Shown piece by piece: positions 20,916 through 32,043 of a stretch of 64,000 bases of DNA. The position numbers and the translations under genes are program-made. The stretch is from Pseudomonas sp. JM0905a. Lineage in GTDB: Bacteria; Pseudomonadota; Gammaproteobacteria; Pseudomonadales; Pseudomonadaceae. A model generated the notes under the pieces. It was not told where the DNA came from and did not search any database. It saw only the letters and a program-made list of their open reading frames with translations. The stretch spans positions 156,397-220,396 of the forward strand of contig NZ_JACXBU010000009.1 in NCBI RefSeq assembly GCF_014700075.1. The letters run 5' to 3'. Each line of letters begins with the position of its first letter. Within the stretch, counting starts at the first letter, position 1.

Positions 20916-21320
20916 ATGAATTTCCATGCGCGCAAATGGATCAAGCCCGAAGACCTCAATCCCAACGGCACGCTGTTCGGCGGCAGCCTGTTGAAGTGGA
21001 TCGATGAGGAAGCGGCCATTTACGCCATCATCCAGCTCGGCAACCAGCGCGTGGTCACCAAGTTCATCTCCGAGATCAACTTCGTCAGTTCCGCGCGCCA
21101 GAGCGACATCATCGAGCTGGGTATCACCGCCACGGAGTTCGGGCGCACCTCGATCACCATGCGTTGCGAAGTGCGTAACAAGATCACCCGCAAGAGCATC
21201 CTGACCATCGACAAGATGGTCTTCGTCAACATCGGTGACGACGGCCTGCCGGCTCCCCATGGCAAGACGGAGATCACCTACATCAAGGACCGCTTCAAGG
21301 ACGACGACCTGTCTGCCTGA
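20916..21320 (+). CDS. Acyl-CoA thioesterase, YciA-type hotdog protein
   Basis: This 134-residue hotdog-fold protein is expected to hydrolyse acyl-CoA thioesters. The conserved stretch NPNGTLFGGSLLKWIDEEAAI contains the Asn and Gly-rich loop and the catalytic Asp/Glu region of the YciA/BACH family, followed by INFVSSARQSDIIEL and FGRTSITMRCEVRN on the central strands. AAGGAGG lies 8 bp before the ATG. It is divergent from ahcY and shares that intergenic region, but nothing links it to the SAM cycle. A two-tier hairpin follows the stop. The true acyl chain preference is unknown. Confidence 0.88.
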   Translation: MNFHARKWIKPEDLNPNGTLFGGSLLKWIDEEAAIYAIIQLGNQRVVTKFISEINFVSSARQSDIIELGITATEFGRTSITMRCEVRNKITRKSILTIDKMVFVNIGDDGLPAPHGKTEITYIKDRFKDDDLSA

Positions 21321-21334
21321 CTTTGGTGCGCCTG

Positions 21335-21372
21335 GAGCGTGAGTTCGCCCCGTAATGGGGCCTTTCACGCTC
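21335..21372 (+). terminator. Hairpin after the thioesterase gene
   Basis: Outer arms GAGCGTGA and TCACGCTC enclose an inner hairpin GCCCCGTAATGGGGC. There is no T-run after the outer stem, so termination is possible but unproven. Confidence 0.45.
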
Positions 21373-21475
21373 GTTGCCCGTCGCCAGGCCCTCTGCGCCG
21401 GGGTTGGCCGCCTTCTTGCTGTGCAGCCGTCAGCCCCGCCTGAAGTTCCGTGGTGGGCTCGGCCAGGAGGCACCC

Positions 21476-23050
21476 ATGTCCGCCACTTCCGCTTTCGACT
21501 CGCTGCTCCGCTCCGTGGGGCTGCGTACCCTCAACCAGCAATTTCTTTTTTCCTACGCGCTGATGTTCCTGCTGGCGGTTACCGCCTCGGTGGCGCTCTA
21601 CCTGAGCATGTCGGTGTCACCGGAGACCATCAACATCGCCGGCGCCCAGCGCATGCTCAGCCAGAAGATGACCAAGGAGGCGCTGCTCCTGCGCCAGGGC
21701 GCCATTGCCCGGCCCATCCTGGAGGCCACCATCTCCCAGTTCGACCAGGCCCATCGCGACCTGCTGAACGGCAACCCGGCACGCAACATCAGCGCCATCC
21801 AGGCTCCGGCTGTGGCCGAGCAGATGCGCCTGGTGGGCCAACTGTGGGCAAGCTTCCGGCCGCAGCTGGAGCGCCCGGACAGCGACCTCGCAGCCCTGGA
21901 AGGTGCTTCGCTCAACCTGCTGAAGGAAATGAACAAGGCGGTCGGCCTGATGGCCGCCCACGCGGAGAATTCGCAGCGCCGGCAGATGTGGCTGGCCTTC
22001 GCCTGTGTGATCGGCATCCTCTTGCTGGTCGTGCTGGGACGACAATTCGGCCTGCGTCCGTTGATCCAGCGCCTGACGGAGCTGGAGGCCGTGCTGACCC
22101 GCGTGGGGCAGGGCGACTTCACCCAGTCCCTGGACAATCGGCGGCAGGACAACGAAATCGGCCGGATCGTCGCCGGATACAATCTCATGCGCGAGCAGGT
22201 ACGCGGACTGCTGGGGCAGGTCAAGGAGACCGGCGGTCATACCCGCCAGCATGTGGAGACCGTGGTGGCCGCTGCCCATGCGTCCAGTGACGGCGTGCGC
22301 CTGCAGCACGAGAACCTCGACCAGGTTGCCACCGCGATGAACGAGATGAGCGCCACCGTGGCCGAGGTGGCCCGCCACGCCGCCCATGCTGCCGAGTCGG
22401 CGCGCAATGCCGATAGCTGCGCCAAGTCCGGCCAGAGGGCTGTGCAGCGCAGTGCCGAGCTGATCGGTGCGCTATCGGAGCAGATGGCGGCTAGCGCCGG
22501 GCAGATGAACGTCCTGCGCAATGAAACCGAAGGCGTGGGCAAGGTGCTGGAAGTCATCACCGGCATCGCCGAGCAGACCAACCTGCTGGCGCTCAATGCT
22601 GCCATCGAGGCCGCACGCGCCGGCGAAGCTGGGCGTGGATTCGCCGTGGTGGCGGACGAGGTGCGTACGCTCGCCAGCCGTACCCAGCAATCCACCGGCG
22701 AAATCCAGGCGATGATCCAGCGCTTGCAAGGCGGCGCCCAGCAGGCCGTCACCGCCTTGCAGGACAGCAACCAGCTGGTGCGGGAAAACCTGAGTCACAT
22801 CGAGGAAGCCAATGAAGTACTCGGCAGCATCGTGGTCGCGGTGGACAGTATCAGTGCCATGAACACCCAGATCGCCACCGCCGCCGAGCAGCAGAGCCAC
22901 GTGGCTCAGGACATCGACCAGCGAGTGACGGAAATCTCCAGCCTGGCCGAGCGCAGCCGGGATGACGCCCGCAGCGTGATGCAGGCCAGCGAGCGTATCC
23001 AGGGAGCGGTGCAGGAGCTGAACGGGCACCTCGACCACTTCAGGACCTGA
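21476..23050 (+). CDS. Methyl-accepting chemotaxis protein with PilJ/NarX-like sensor domain
   Basis: This 524-residue transmembrane chemoreceptor has TM1 at about 23-45, a periplasmic four-helix sensor, TM2 at about 171-189, a HAMP linker and a cytoplasmic signalling domain whose hairpin tip reads [20 protein letters not shown] (about 360-380). Just after TM1 the sensor has [19 protein letters not shown], the P-box-like motif of PilJ and NarX-type sensors. In P. aeruginosa a receptor with such a domain (McpN) senses nitrate, so nitrate or another small anion is a fair guess, not a demonstrated ligand. I start at ATG 21476 with AGGAGG upstream. A c'-type cytochrome gene follows 94 bp later. 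Confidence 0.9.
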   Translation: MSATSAFDSLLRSVGLRTLNQQFLFSYALMFLLAVTASVALYLSMSVSPETINIAGAQRMLSQKMTKEALLLRQGAIARPILEATISQFDQAHRDLLNGNPARNISAIQAPAVAEQMRLVGQLWASFRPQLERPDSDLAALEGASLNLLKEMNKAVGLMAAHAENSQRRQMWLAFACVIGILLLVVLGRQFGLRPLIQRLTELEAVLTRVGQGDFTQSLDNRRQDNEIGRIVAGYNLMREQVRGLLGQVKETGGHTRQHVETVVAAAHASSDGVRLQHENLDQVATAMNEMSATVAEVARHAAHAAESARNADSCAKSGQRAVQRSAELIGALSEQMAASAGQMNVLRNETEGVGKVLEVITGIAEQTNLLALNAAIEAARAGEAGRGFAVVADEVRTLASRTQQSTGEIQAMIQRLQGGAQQAVTALQDSNQLVRENLSHIEEANEVLGSIVVAVDSISAMNTQIATAAEQQSHVAQDIDQRVTEISSLAERSRDDARSVMQASERIQGAVQELNGHLDHFRT

Positions 23051-23144
23051 CCGGTGGTGCGACAAACTGTCGCCTGGCTTGGAAATTGTCGGCCGGCTGG
23101 GAGTACCCTGTCGCCCGCCTTCAGCCTGACCCGTGATCCTGCCG

Positions 23145-25306
<2,162 letters not shown>

Positions 25307-25381
25307 TCAGCGGGCGCTGAATCCTTTGTCCGTTCGGGCGTGGTTGCGTGTGGGGATTCGGGATCGAAGTGGTGGCGAAAC

Positions 25382-25409
25382 AAAAAGCCCCGCACGAGGC
25401 GGGGCTTTT
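25382..25409 (-). terminator. Terminator of metK
   Basis: Arms GCCCCGC and GCGGGGC around a 5-nt loop are flanked by an A-run and a T-run. It lies 18 bp beyond the metK stop and could also stop transcripts from the other side. Confidence 0.9.
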
Positions 25410-25426
25410 CGCAGAACGGTCGAGGC

Positions 25427-26617
25427 TTAGAGGCCCGCGGCGATGCGCAGGGCTTCGGCCTTGTCGGTCTTTTCCCAGGTGAATGCGGTGAAGGTGTCGT
25501 CACCGTAGGTCATTTCATAGGGCGTGCGACCGAAGTGGCCGTAGGCCGCGGTCGGCTGGTACATCGGGTGCAGCAGGTCGAGCATCTTGGTGATCGCGTA
25601 CGGACGCAGGTCGAAGTGCTCGCGGACCAGCTGGACGATCTTGTCGTCGCTGATCTTGCCGGTGCCGAAGGTGTTGATCGAGATGGAGGTCGGCAGGGCC
25701 ACGCCGATGGCGTAGGAAACCTGGATCTCGCAGCGCTCGGCCAGGCCTGCGGCGACGATGTTCTTGGCGACGTAACGGCCGGCGTAGGCAGCGGAACGGT
25801 CAACCTTGGACGGGTCCTTGCCGGAGAACGCGCCACCACCGTGACGGGCCATGCCGCCGTAGGAGTCGACGATGATCTTGCGACCGGTCAGGCCGCAGTC
25901 GCCCACCGGGCCGCCAATCACGAAGTTGCCGGTCGGGTTGATGTGGAACTGGGTGTCCTTGTGCAGCAGCTCGGCCGGCAGCACGTGCTTGACGATCAGC
26001 TCCATCACGCCTTCGCGCAGGTCGGAGTACTTCACGTCGGGGTTGTGCTGGGTGGACAGCACGATGGCGTCGATGCCGACCACCTTGCCGTTCTCGTAGC
26101 GGCAGGTGACCTGGCTCTTGGCGTCCGGACGCAGCCACGGCAGCAGGCCGGACTTGCGGGCTTCGGCCTGACGCTCCACCAGGCGGTGGGAGAAGCAGAT
26201 CGGCGCCGGCATCAGCACGTCGGTTTCATTGCTGGCGTAGCCGAACATCAGGCCCTGGTCGCCAGCACCCTGGTCTTCCGGCTTGGAGCGGTCGACACCC
26301 TGGTTGATGTCCGGGGACTGCTTGCCAATGATGTTCAGGATGCCGCAGGTGGCGCCGTCGAAGCCGACGTCGGAGCTGTTGTAACCGATGTCGATGATGA
26401 CCTTGCGCACCAGCTCTTCCAGGTCGACCCAGGCGGAGGTGGTGACTTCACCGGCGATGATGGCGACACCGGTCTTGACCAGGGTTTCGCAGGCGACGCG
26501 GGCGTGCTTGTCCTGGGCGATGATGGCGTCGAGGACGGCATCGGAAATCTGGTCGGCGATCTTGTCCGGATGGCCTTCGGACACGGATTCGGAGGTAAAC
26601 AGGGAGTATTCGCTCAT
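25427..26617 (-). CDS. metK: S-adenosylmethionine synthase MetK
   Basis: This 396-residue enzyme makes SAM from methionine and ATP. Signatures are [20 protein letters not shown] at the N-terminus, [12 protein letters not shown], and the glycine-rich [19 protein letters not shown]. Length is standard. It begins 19 bp after the ArsR-methyltransferase gene on the same strand, so the two form an operon, probably driven by the promoter and palindrome upstream of that regulator. I found no SAM or SAH riboswitch directly ahead of metK. Confidence 0.98.
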   Translation of the reverse strand: MSEYSLFTSESVSEGHPDKIADQISDAVLDAIIAQDKHARVACETLVKTGVAIIAGEVTTSAWVDLEELVRKVIIDIGYNSSDVGFDGATCGILNIIGKQSPDINQGVDRSKPEDQGAGDQGLMFGYASNETDVLMPAPICFSHRLVERQAEARKSGLLPWLRPDAKSQVTCRYENGKVVGIDAIVLSTQHNPDVKYSDLREGVMELIVKHVLPAELLHKDTQFHINPTGNFVIGGPVGDCGLTGRKIIVDSYGGMARHGGGAFSGKDPSKVDRSAAYAGRYVAKNIVAAGLAERCEIQVSYAIGVALPTSISINTFGTGKISDDKIVQLVREHFDLRPYAITKMLDLLHPMYQPTAAYGHFGRTPYEMTYGDDTFTAFTWEKTDKAEALRIAAGL

Positions 26618-26636
26618 CTATCGGTTTTCCTATTCG

Positions 26637-27638
26637 TTACCGGTGGGTGAGTTCGCTTCGTGAATCCGGTTTGGCGAAGTGCCGTACCTGAATCTGAAAG
26701 CCGTTTCGCAAGCCAATGTAGAGGCTCTCGCCGGGCGTGAGCCCCGCGGCATTGGCCCAACGGGCCAGGTCGTCCTGTTCGAAGCCCAACCATAGATCGC
26801 CGCAGGCCTCCCTGGCCCAACTCTGGTTGTGGCTGCACAACTCGGTCACCAGCAGCGCGCCACCTGGCTGCACCCGCTGGGCCAATTGTTTCATCGCATC
26901 GGCCGGCGCGGCGAAATGGTGCAGGACCATGTTCAGCACCACGCAGTCGGCGGCCGCCTGCTCGTCATTCAGGGCATCGGTCAGTCGCAGTTCGACATTG
27001 CCGAGGCCTTCGTCGTTACAGCGCATCCGCGCCAATTCCAGCATGGCCGGGCTGTTGTCCAGCGCCGTGACCCGGCTGAAACGCCGTGCCAGGTCCGGCA
27101 GGAATCCGCCGTCGCCAGGTCCGACTTCCAGCGCCGTGGCACCGGGTTCGAAGCCCAGCGCATCGAGCAATGCCAGCACGCTGTCACGGTATTGCGGCAG
27201 TCCTGCGATCAGGTCCTGCTGCGCCTGGAATTTTTCCGCTGCCCGGGCGAAGAAGTCGCGGCTGACGGCTTCACGCTGGGCATGCACTTCGGCGATGCGC
27301 CCGGCGATTTCGGCCGGCAACTCCAGCTCGTCCACTTCGGCCAGCAGGGCCGCGTGCAGCATGCCGCCAACCCGCTCGTTCTGTGCCAGGGCGCGGCGGT
27401 AGAAGATCGCATTGCCTTCGCGGCGGGTGGCCACCAGATTTGCCTGGGCCAGCACCTTGAGGTGATGGCTCATGCCCGACTGGCCGGTGGCGAAGATCTG
27501 CGCCAGTTCCAGCACGCCGAACGAATCGTTGGCCAGCACCCGCAGCACGTTAAGGCGCAGCGGATCGCCGCCGGCCTTGCACAGGGCGGCCAGCTCGTCG
27601 CTGTCGTCATGACGGATCTGGGGTACGCGCAGGCTCAT
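26637..27638 (-). CDS. ArsR-family regulator fused to a SAM-dependent methyltransferase domain (SahR-like)
   Basis: This 333-residue fusion has an ArsR winged helix at residues about 12-82 (recognition region GQSGMSHHLKVLAQANLV) and a class I methyltransferase domain from about 150 onward with motif I EVGPGDGGF (171-179) and NMVLHHFAAP. No metal-binding cysteine cluster of the ArsR type is seen, so metal sensing is unlikely. From memory, regulators of this type (SahR) sense S-adenosylhomocysteine and control SAM-cycle genes. The operon with metK and the perfect palindrome upstream both support that role, but ligand and target are inferred. The ATG lacks a Shine-Dalgarno and may lie almost at the transcript start. 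Confidence 0.85.
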   Translation of the reverse strand: MSLRVPQIRHDDSDELAALCKAGGDPLRLNVLRVLANDSFGVLELAQIFATGQSGMSHHLKVLAQANLVATRREGNAIFYRRALAQNERVGGMLHAALLAEVDELELPAEIAGRIAEVHAQREAVSRDFFARAAEKFQAQQDLIAGLPQYRDSVLALLDALGFEPGATALEVGPGDGGFLPDLARRFSRVTALDNSPAMLELARMRCNDEGLGNVELRLTDALNDEQAAADCVVLNMVLHHFAAPADAMKQLAQRVQPGGALLVTELCSHNQSWAREACGDLWLGFEQDDLARWANAAGLTPGESLYIGLRNGFQIQVRHFAKPDSRSELTHR

Positions 27639-27647
27639 AGGGGGCGC

Positions 27648-27676
27648 AGTCTAGCCCCCGCTTTCGGGTGTCGCAA
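27648..27676 (-). promoter_or_regulatory. Putative promoter of the ArsR-methyltransferase-metK operon
   Basis: On the minus strand TTGCGA (27676-27671), a 17-bp spacer and TAGACT (27653-27648) fit a sigma-70 promoter. The start would fall near 27641, only a few bases before the ATG at 27638. Confidence 0.5.
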
Positions 27677-27679
27677 TGC

Positions 27680-27703
27680 CAATATCAAAAAGTTTTGATA
27701 TTG
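27680..27703. promoter_or_regulatory. Perfect 24-bp palindromic operator upstream of the ArsR-methyltransferase gene
   Basis: Arms CAATATCAAAA and TTTTGATATTG (11 bp each, no mismatch) flank AG. The site lies 4 bp upstream of the proposed -35 box and 42 bp from the regulator's start. It is AT-rich in a GC-rich genome and of ArsR operator size. It is most likely the autoregulatory site of the adjacent fusion protein. Confidence 0.8.
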
Positions 27704-27715
27704 AGTGATCGACGG

Positions 27716-28597
27716 TCAGCCGGGGTTTCGCGCCAGTTCGAGGAAGGCGGCGGGCGCCGGGCTCAGACTCTGGCCGGGGCGCCAGATGGCGTGGAACTCG
27801 CGTTCGATCGCCAGACCGCGCACGTCCAGGCTCGCCAGGCGGCCACTGGCCAGTTCCTCGCGGACCATGTGCGGCGACAGCCAGGCGATGCCGCGGCCGT
27901 CCTGCACCAGGCGCTTGAGCGCTTCGGTGCTGCCGATGGACATGCGTACGCGCAGGTCGATGCCCCGTTCGCGGTACGTCTGCTCGACGCTGGCGCGGGT
28001 GGCCGAGCCCTGTTCGCGCAGGTAGTGGTCCTGCCCGGCGAGGTCGCGGGTACTGAGTGCGCCGCGTCCGGCCAGCGGGTGCTCAGGCCCGACCACCGGC
28101 AGCAGCCGATCGCGGGCCAGCAAGTGGCTGGCGAAGGCCTGGTTGTCGAAGGCGCCTTCGACGAAGCCCAGGCTGATGCGGCCGTCCTCTAGTTGCGCAG
28201 CTACCTCGCGGGTGTTGCTGACGGCCAGGTCCACCGCCATGGCGGGATGCAACTGGTGGAATCGCTCGATCAGCTCCGGCAGCAGGTAGCTGCCCAGGGT
28301 GGCGCTGGCGCCGAGGCGCAGTTCGCCGTCCTCCAGGCTGGCGAAGCCGCGCAGGTCGCGCTCGGCGGCGGCTTCCAGGGTGAAGATTCGCTGGGCGTAT
28401 TGCAGCAGGCGTTCGCCGGCCTCGGTCAGGCTGACGCCGCGCGGACGACGGTCGAACAGGGGCAGGCCGATGCTGGCTTCCAGGTCGCGGATTTCCCGGG
28501 TGACGGCCGGCTGGCTGATGAACAGGCGGGCGGCGCCGTTGCTGATGCTGCCGCTCTCGGCGACGGCGAGAAAGACCTTGAGGTGATGCAGATTCAT
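27716..28597 (-). CDS. LysR-type transcriptional regulator
   Basis: This 293-residue protein has the LysR N-terminal helix-turn-helix, MNLHHLKVFLAVAESGSIS then AARLFISQPAVTREIRDLE, and a periplasmic-binding-like effector domain (LRLGASATLGSYLLPELIERF). I chose the start at 28597, the normal LysR N-terminus, not the upstream codon. It is divergent from the TDT-family transporter gene, with two dyads in the 108-bp gap, which is the classic arrangement for a LysR regulator and its target. The inducer is unknown. Confidence 0.9.
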   Translation of the reverse strand: MNLHHLKVFLAVAESGSISNGAARLFISQPAVTREIRDLEASIGLPLFDRRPRGVSLTEAGERLLQYAQRIFTLEAAAERDLRGFASLEDGELRLGASATLGSYLLPELIERFHQLHPAMAVDLAVSNTREVAAQLEDGRISLGFVEGAFDNQAFASHLLARDRLLPVVGPEHPLAGRGALSTRDLAGQDHYLREQGSATRASVEQTYRERGIDLRVRMSIGSTEALKRLVQDGRGIAWLSPHMVREELASGRLASLDVRGLAIEREFHAIWRPGQSLSPAPAAFLELARNPG

Positions 28598-28606
28598 AAA
28601 TGAAAG

Positions 28607-28641
28607 GCATGCGATAGATGCTGAATATGTATTTTTCATAT
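28607..28641. promoter_or_regulatory. Paired dyads between LysR and TDT genes
   Basis: GCAT-N7-ATGC (28607-28621) and ATATG-N7-CATAT (28625-28641) lie side by side, centred 19 bp apart, in an AT-rich divergent promoter region. Spacing and symmetry suit a LysR tetramer site. Confidence 0.55.
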
Positions 28642-28705
28642 AGCACAGCCTTCCCTAGTCTGGCTTCGTTCTTCCCGCCACGGGATCACCCGACCGGAGC
28701 CCTCG

Positions 28706-29839
28706 ATGCCACGCCCCTTTACCCGCCTCGCCGAACCCTTCGCCTTCGTTCGCCAGTTCACCCCCAGCTGGTTCGCCGTGACCATGGGCACCGGCGCGCT
28801 GGCTCTGGTCATGGCGGCGCTGCCTTGGGGCGGGGCGCTGGAGCGGCGCCTGGCTGAGGGCTTCTGGCTGTTCAATGCCGTCCTCTTTGCCGGTTTCGCC
28901 CTGCTGTTCCTGGCGCGGGTCCTGCTGTTCCGCGACACCCTGCGGCCGATGCTGCTGCACCCGGTGCAGTCGATGTTCCTCGGTGCCATTCCCATGGGGC
29001 TGGCCACCCTGATCAACGGTCTGGTGCTGTTCGGCGTGCCGCATTGGGGCGAAGGCGCGCTTGCCCTGGCCCACGGGCTCTGGTGGCTGGACGTGGCGCT
29101 GGCGCTGGGCGTGGCCCTGCTGGTGCCCTATCTGATGTTCACCCGCCAGGATCATGCGCTGGAGAAACTCACCGCGGTCTGGTTGCTGCCCATCGTCGCA
29201 CCCGAGGTGGCGGCAGCAGCGGCCGGCGTGCTGGCGCCGCACCTGGCGCCGGAAGCTGCCCGGCTGGCGCTGGTGACCGGCTATCTGCTCTGGGGCGTTT
29301 CCCTGAGCCTGGCGTTCTCCCTGATTACCCTGGTGTTGCTGCGCCTGGCCCTGCACAAGCTGCCGGGCAGCGAGTTCGCGGCCACCAGTTGGCTGCCGGT
29401 CGGCCCCCTGGCCACCGGTTGCCTGGGCCTGCTGAGCCTGGGCAAGGCGATGCCTGTGGCCTTCGCCGGTACCGCCCTGGCCGGTGTGGCGGACCTTGCC
29501 CGCGATGTCGGTCTGATCGGCAGCCTGCTGCTCTGGGGCGCGGCGCTCTGGTGGCTGGTGATGGCGCTGTTCTGCACCCGCCGCCACCTGCGCCAGAATA
29601 TGCGCTTCAACCTCGGCTGGTGGGGTTTCACCTTCCCGCTGGCGGTCTTCACCCTGGCGACCTTCGAGTTGCAGCGTCGCACCGGCATCGCCTTTTTCGG
29701 CCCCGTGGGCGGGGCGCTGGCCCTCGGACTGGCGCTGATCTGGCTCCAGGTGATGGCTCGCACGCTGGCCGGTCTCTGGCATGGCGAACTGTTCCAGGCG
29801 CCCTGTCTTGCGGCTGCCGCAGGGTTTTCCCGCACCTGA
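28706..29839 (+). CDS. TDT-family (TehA/SLAC1-like) inner-membrane transporter
   Basis: This 377-residue protein has about ten hydrophobic segments and the TDT signature near the start: RQFTPSWFAVTMGTGALAL. The family includes plant SLAC1 anion channels, bacterial TehA, fungal malate carriers and sulfite exporters, so an anion such as sulfite, a dicarboxylate or tellurite-related species is possible. The sequence does not decide among them. It is divergently transcribed from a LysR regulator that probably controls it. GGAG lies 7 bp before the ATG. Confidence 0.88.
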   Translation: MPRPFTRLAEPFAFVRQFTPSWFAVTMGTGALALVMAALPWGGALERRLAEGFWLFNAVLFAGFALLFLARVLLFRDTLRPMLLHPVQSMFLGAIPMGLATLINGLVLFGVPHWGEGALALAHGLWWLDVALALGVALLVPYLMFTRQDHALEKLTAVWLLPIVAPEVAAAAAGVLAPHLAPEAARLALVTGYLLWGVSLSLAFSLITLVLLRLALHKLPGSEFAATSWLPVGPLATGCLGLLSLGKAMPVAFAGTALAGVADLARDVGLIGSLLLWGAALWWLVMALFCTRRHLRQNMRFNLGWWGFTFPLAVFTLATFELQRRTGIAFFGPVGGALALGLALIWLQVMARTLAGLWHGELFQAPCLAAAAGFSRT

Positions 29840-29944
29840 CCGGTGAAACTGCGACCATCTGTGATTGCCCGCGACCTGCCGGCTGGGCGAAAATAGCGGC
29901 CTTTTTTCGATTAGCCGTCTATTCAGACCTGCAGGAGATAAGCG

Positions 29945-31945
29945 ATGCCCAGCCGTCGTGAGCGTGCCAATGCCATTCGTGCCCTGAGCATGGATGCGGT
30001 GCAGAAAGCCAACAGCGGCCACCCCGGCGCCCCCATGGGGATGGCCGATATCGCCGAAGTGCTCTGGCGGGATTACCTGCAGCACAACCCGAACAACCCC
30101 GAATGGCCCAACCGCGACCGCTTCGTGCTGTCCAACGGTCACGGCTCGATGCTGAACTACTCGCTGCTGCACCTGACCGGCTACGACCTCACCATCGAAG
30201 ACCTGAAGAACTTCCGCCAACTCGGCAGCCGCACTCCGGGTCACCCGGAATATGGCTACACCGCTGGCGTCGAGACCACCACCGGTCCGCTGGGCCAGGG
30301 CATCGCCAACGCCGTTGGTTTCGCCATCGCCGAAAAGACCCTGGCTGCCCAGTTCAACCGTGACGGCCACAACATCGTCGACCACAACACCTACGTGTTC
30401 CTTGGCGATGGCTGCATGATGGAAGGTATTTCCCACGAAGTCTGCGCACTGGCCGGCACTCTCGGCCTGGGCAAGCTGGTCGCCTTCTACGACGACAACG
30501 GCATCTCCATCGATGGCGAAGTCCATGGCTGGTTCACCGACGACACCCCGAAGCGCTTCGAAGCCTACGGCTGGCAGGTGATCCGCAATGTCGACGGCCA
30601 TGACGCCGACGAGATCAAGACCGCCATCGAGACCGCGCGCAAATCCAGCGACCGTCCGACCTTGATCTGCTGCAAGACCGTGATCGGCTTCGGTTCGCCG
30701 AACAAGCAGGGCAAGGAAGAGTGCCACGGCGCGCCCCTGGGCAACGACGAAATCGCCCTGACCCGCGCCGCCCTGGGCTGGAACCACGCACCCTTCGAAG
30801 TCCCGGCCGACATCTACGCCGAGTGGGACGCCAGGGCCGCCGGCGCCAGCCGTGAAGCCGAGTGGAACGAGCGCTTCGCCGCCTACGCTGCCGCCTATCC
30901 GGAACTGGCCGCTGAATTCCAGCGCCGCATCAAGGGCCAGCTGCCGGCCGACTTCTCCGCCAAGGCCGATGCCTACATCGCTGAAGTTGCCGCCAAGGGC
31001 GAAACCATCGCCAGCCGCAAGGCCAGCCAGAACGCCCTGAACGCCTTTGGCCCGCTGCTGCCGGAATTCCTCGGCGGTTCGGCCGACCTGGCCGGCTCCA
31101 ACCTGACCCTGTGGAAGGGCTGCAAGGGCGTGTCCGCCGAGGACGCTTCCGGCAACTACCTCTACTACGGCGTTCGCGAATTCGGCATGAGCGCCATCAT
31201 GAACGGCATCGCCCTGCACGGCGGCTTCATTCCCTACGGCGCCACCTTCCTGGTGTTCATGGAATACGCCTGCAACGCCGTGCGCATGGCCGCCCTGATG
31301 AAGAAGCGCGTGCTGTTCGTCTACACCCACGACTCCATCGGTCTGGGTGAAGACGGTCCGACCCACCAGCCGGTCGAGCAGCTGGCCAGCCTGCGCTGCA
31401 CCCCGAACCTGAACACCTGGCGTCCGGCTGACGCGGTGGAATCCGCTGTGGCCTGGAAATCCTCCATCGAGCGCAACGACGGCCCGAGCGCGCTGATCTT
31501 CTCCCGCCAGAACCTGCCCCACCAGGCTCGCGACGCTGCCCAGGTGGCGAACATCGCCCGTGGCGGCTACGTGCTGAAGGACAGCGATGGCGAACCGGAA
31601 CTGATCCTGATCGCCACCGGCTCCGAAGTGGGCCTGGCCGTCCAGGCCTATGACGTACTGACCGCCGCCGGCCGCAAGGTCCGCGTGGTGTCCATGCCGT
31701 CCACCAGCCTGTTCGACCAGCAGGACGCCGCCTACAAGCAGGCCGTGCTGCCTGTTCAGGTTGGCGCGCGCATTGCCATCGAAGCCGCCCACACCGACTT
31801 CTGGTACAAGTACGTCGGCCTGGAAGGTCGCGTGATCGGCATGACCACCTTCGGTGAGTCGGCGCCGGCCGCTGCCCTGTTCGAGCACTTCGGCTTCACC
31901 GTCGACAACATCGTCGCCACCGCCGAAGAACTGCTGGACGTCTGA
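29945..31945 (+). CDS. tktA: Transketolase
   Basis: This 666-residue thiamine-diphosphate enzyme moves two-carbon units between sugar phosphates in the pentose phosphate pathway. The ThDP motif runs from [18 protein letters not shown] to DDNGISIDG. Other conserved parts are [13 protein letters not shown] near the start, [12 protein letters not shown], and [16 protein letters not shown] near the end. AGGAGA lies 5 bp before the ATG. It heads the tkt-epd-pgk-fba cluster, but an RNA hairpin-forming repeat separates it from epd. Confidence 0.97.
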   Translation: MPSRRERANAIRALSMDAVQKANSGHPGAPMGMADIAEVLWRDYLQHNPNNPEWPNRDRFVLSNGHGSMLNYSLLHLTGYDLTIEDLKNFRQLGSRTPGHPEYGYTAGVETTTGPLGQGIANAVGFAIAEKTLAAQFNRDGHNIVDHNTYVFLGDGCMMEGISHEVCALAGTLGLGKLVAFYDDNGISIDGEVHGWFTDDTPKRFEAYGWQVIRNVDGHDADEIKTAIETARKSSDRPTLICCKTVIGFGSPNKQGKEECHGAPLGNDEIALTRAALGWNHAPFEVPADIYAEWDARAAGASREAEWNERFAAYAAAYPELAAEFQRRIKGQLPADFSAKADAYIAEVAAKGETIASRKASQNALNAFGPLLPEFLGGSADLAGSNLTLWKGCKGVSAEDASGNYLYYGVREFGMSAIMNGIALHGGFIPYGATFLVFMEYACNAVRMAALMKKRVLFVYTHDSIGLGEDGPTHQPVEQLASLRCTPNLNTWRPADAVESAVAWKSSIERNDGPSALIFSRQNLPHQARDAAQVANIARGGYVLKDSDGEPELILIATGSEVGLAVQAYDVLTAAGRKVRVVSMPSTSLFDQQDAAYKQAVLPVQVGARIAIEAAHTDFWYKYVGLEGRVIGMTTFGESAPAAALFEHFGFTVDNIVATAEELLDV

Positions 31946-31952
31946 CCCGTTC

Positions 31953-32009
31953 GTAGGAGCAAGCTTGCTCGCGAAGCTTTCTGCTTCGTGAGCAAGCCCG
32001 CTTCTGCAG
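31953..32009. repeat. REP-like inverted repeat of a second family
   Basis: GTAGGAGCAAGCTTGCTCGC and a diverged inverted copy GTGAGCAAGCCCGCTTCTGC form a 57-bp imperfect hairpin between tktA and epd. The core differs from the GAATTCATTCGCC family found elsewhere in the window. Confidence 0.72.
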
Positions 32010-32043
32010 GGTTTCCTACCCCTCCCGGTCCTGCGAGCGCACC

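Noticed and set aside
26600..26660. Possible SAM or SAH riboswitch directly before metK
   Set aside because: Only 19 bp separate metK from the upstream gene, too short for an aptamer, and no conserved core is seen.
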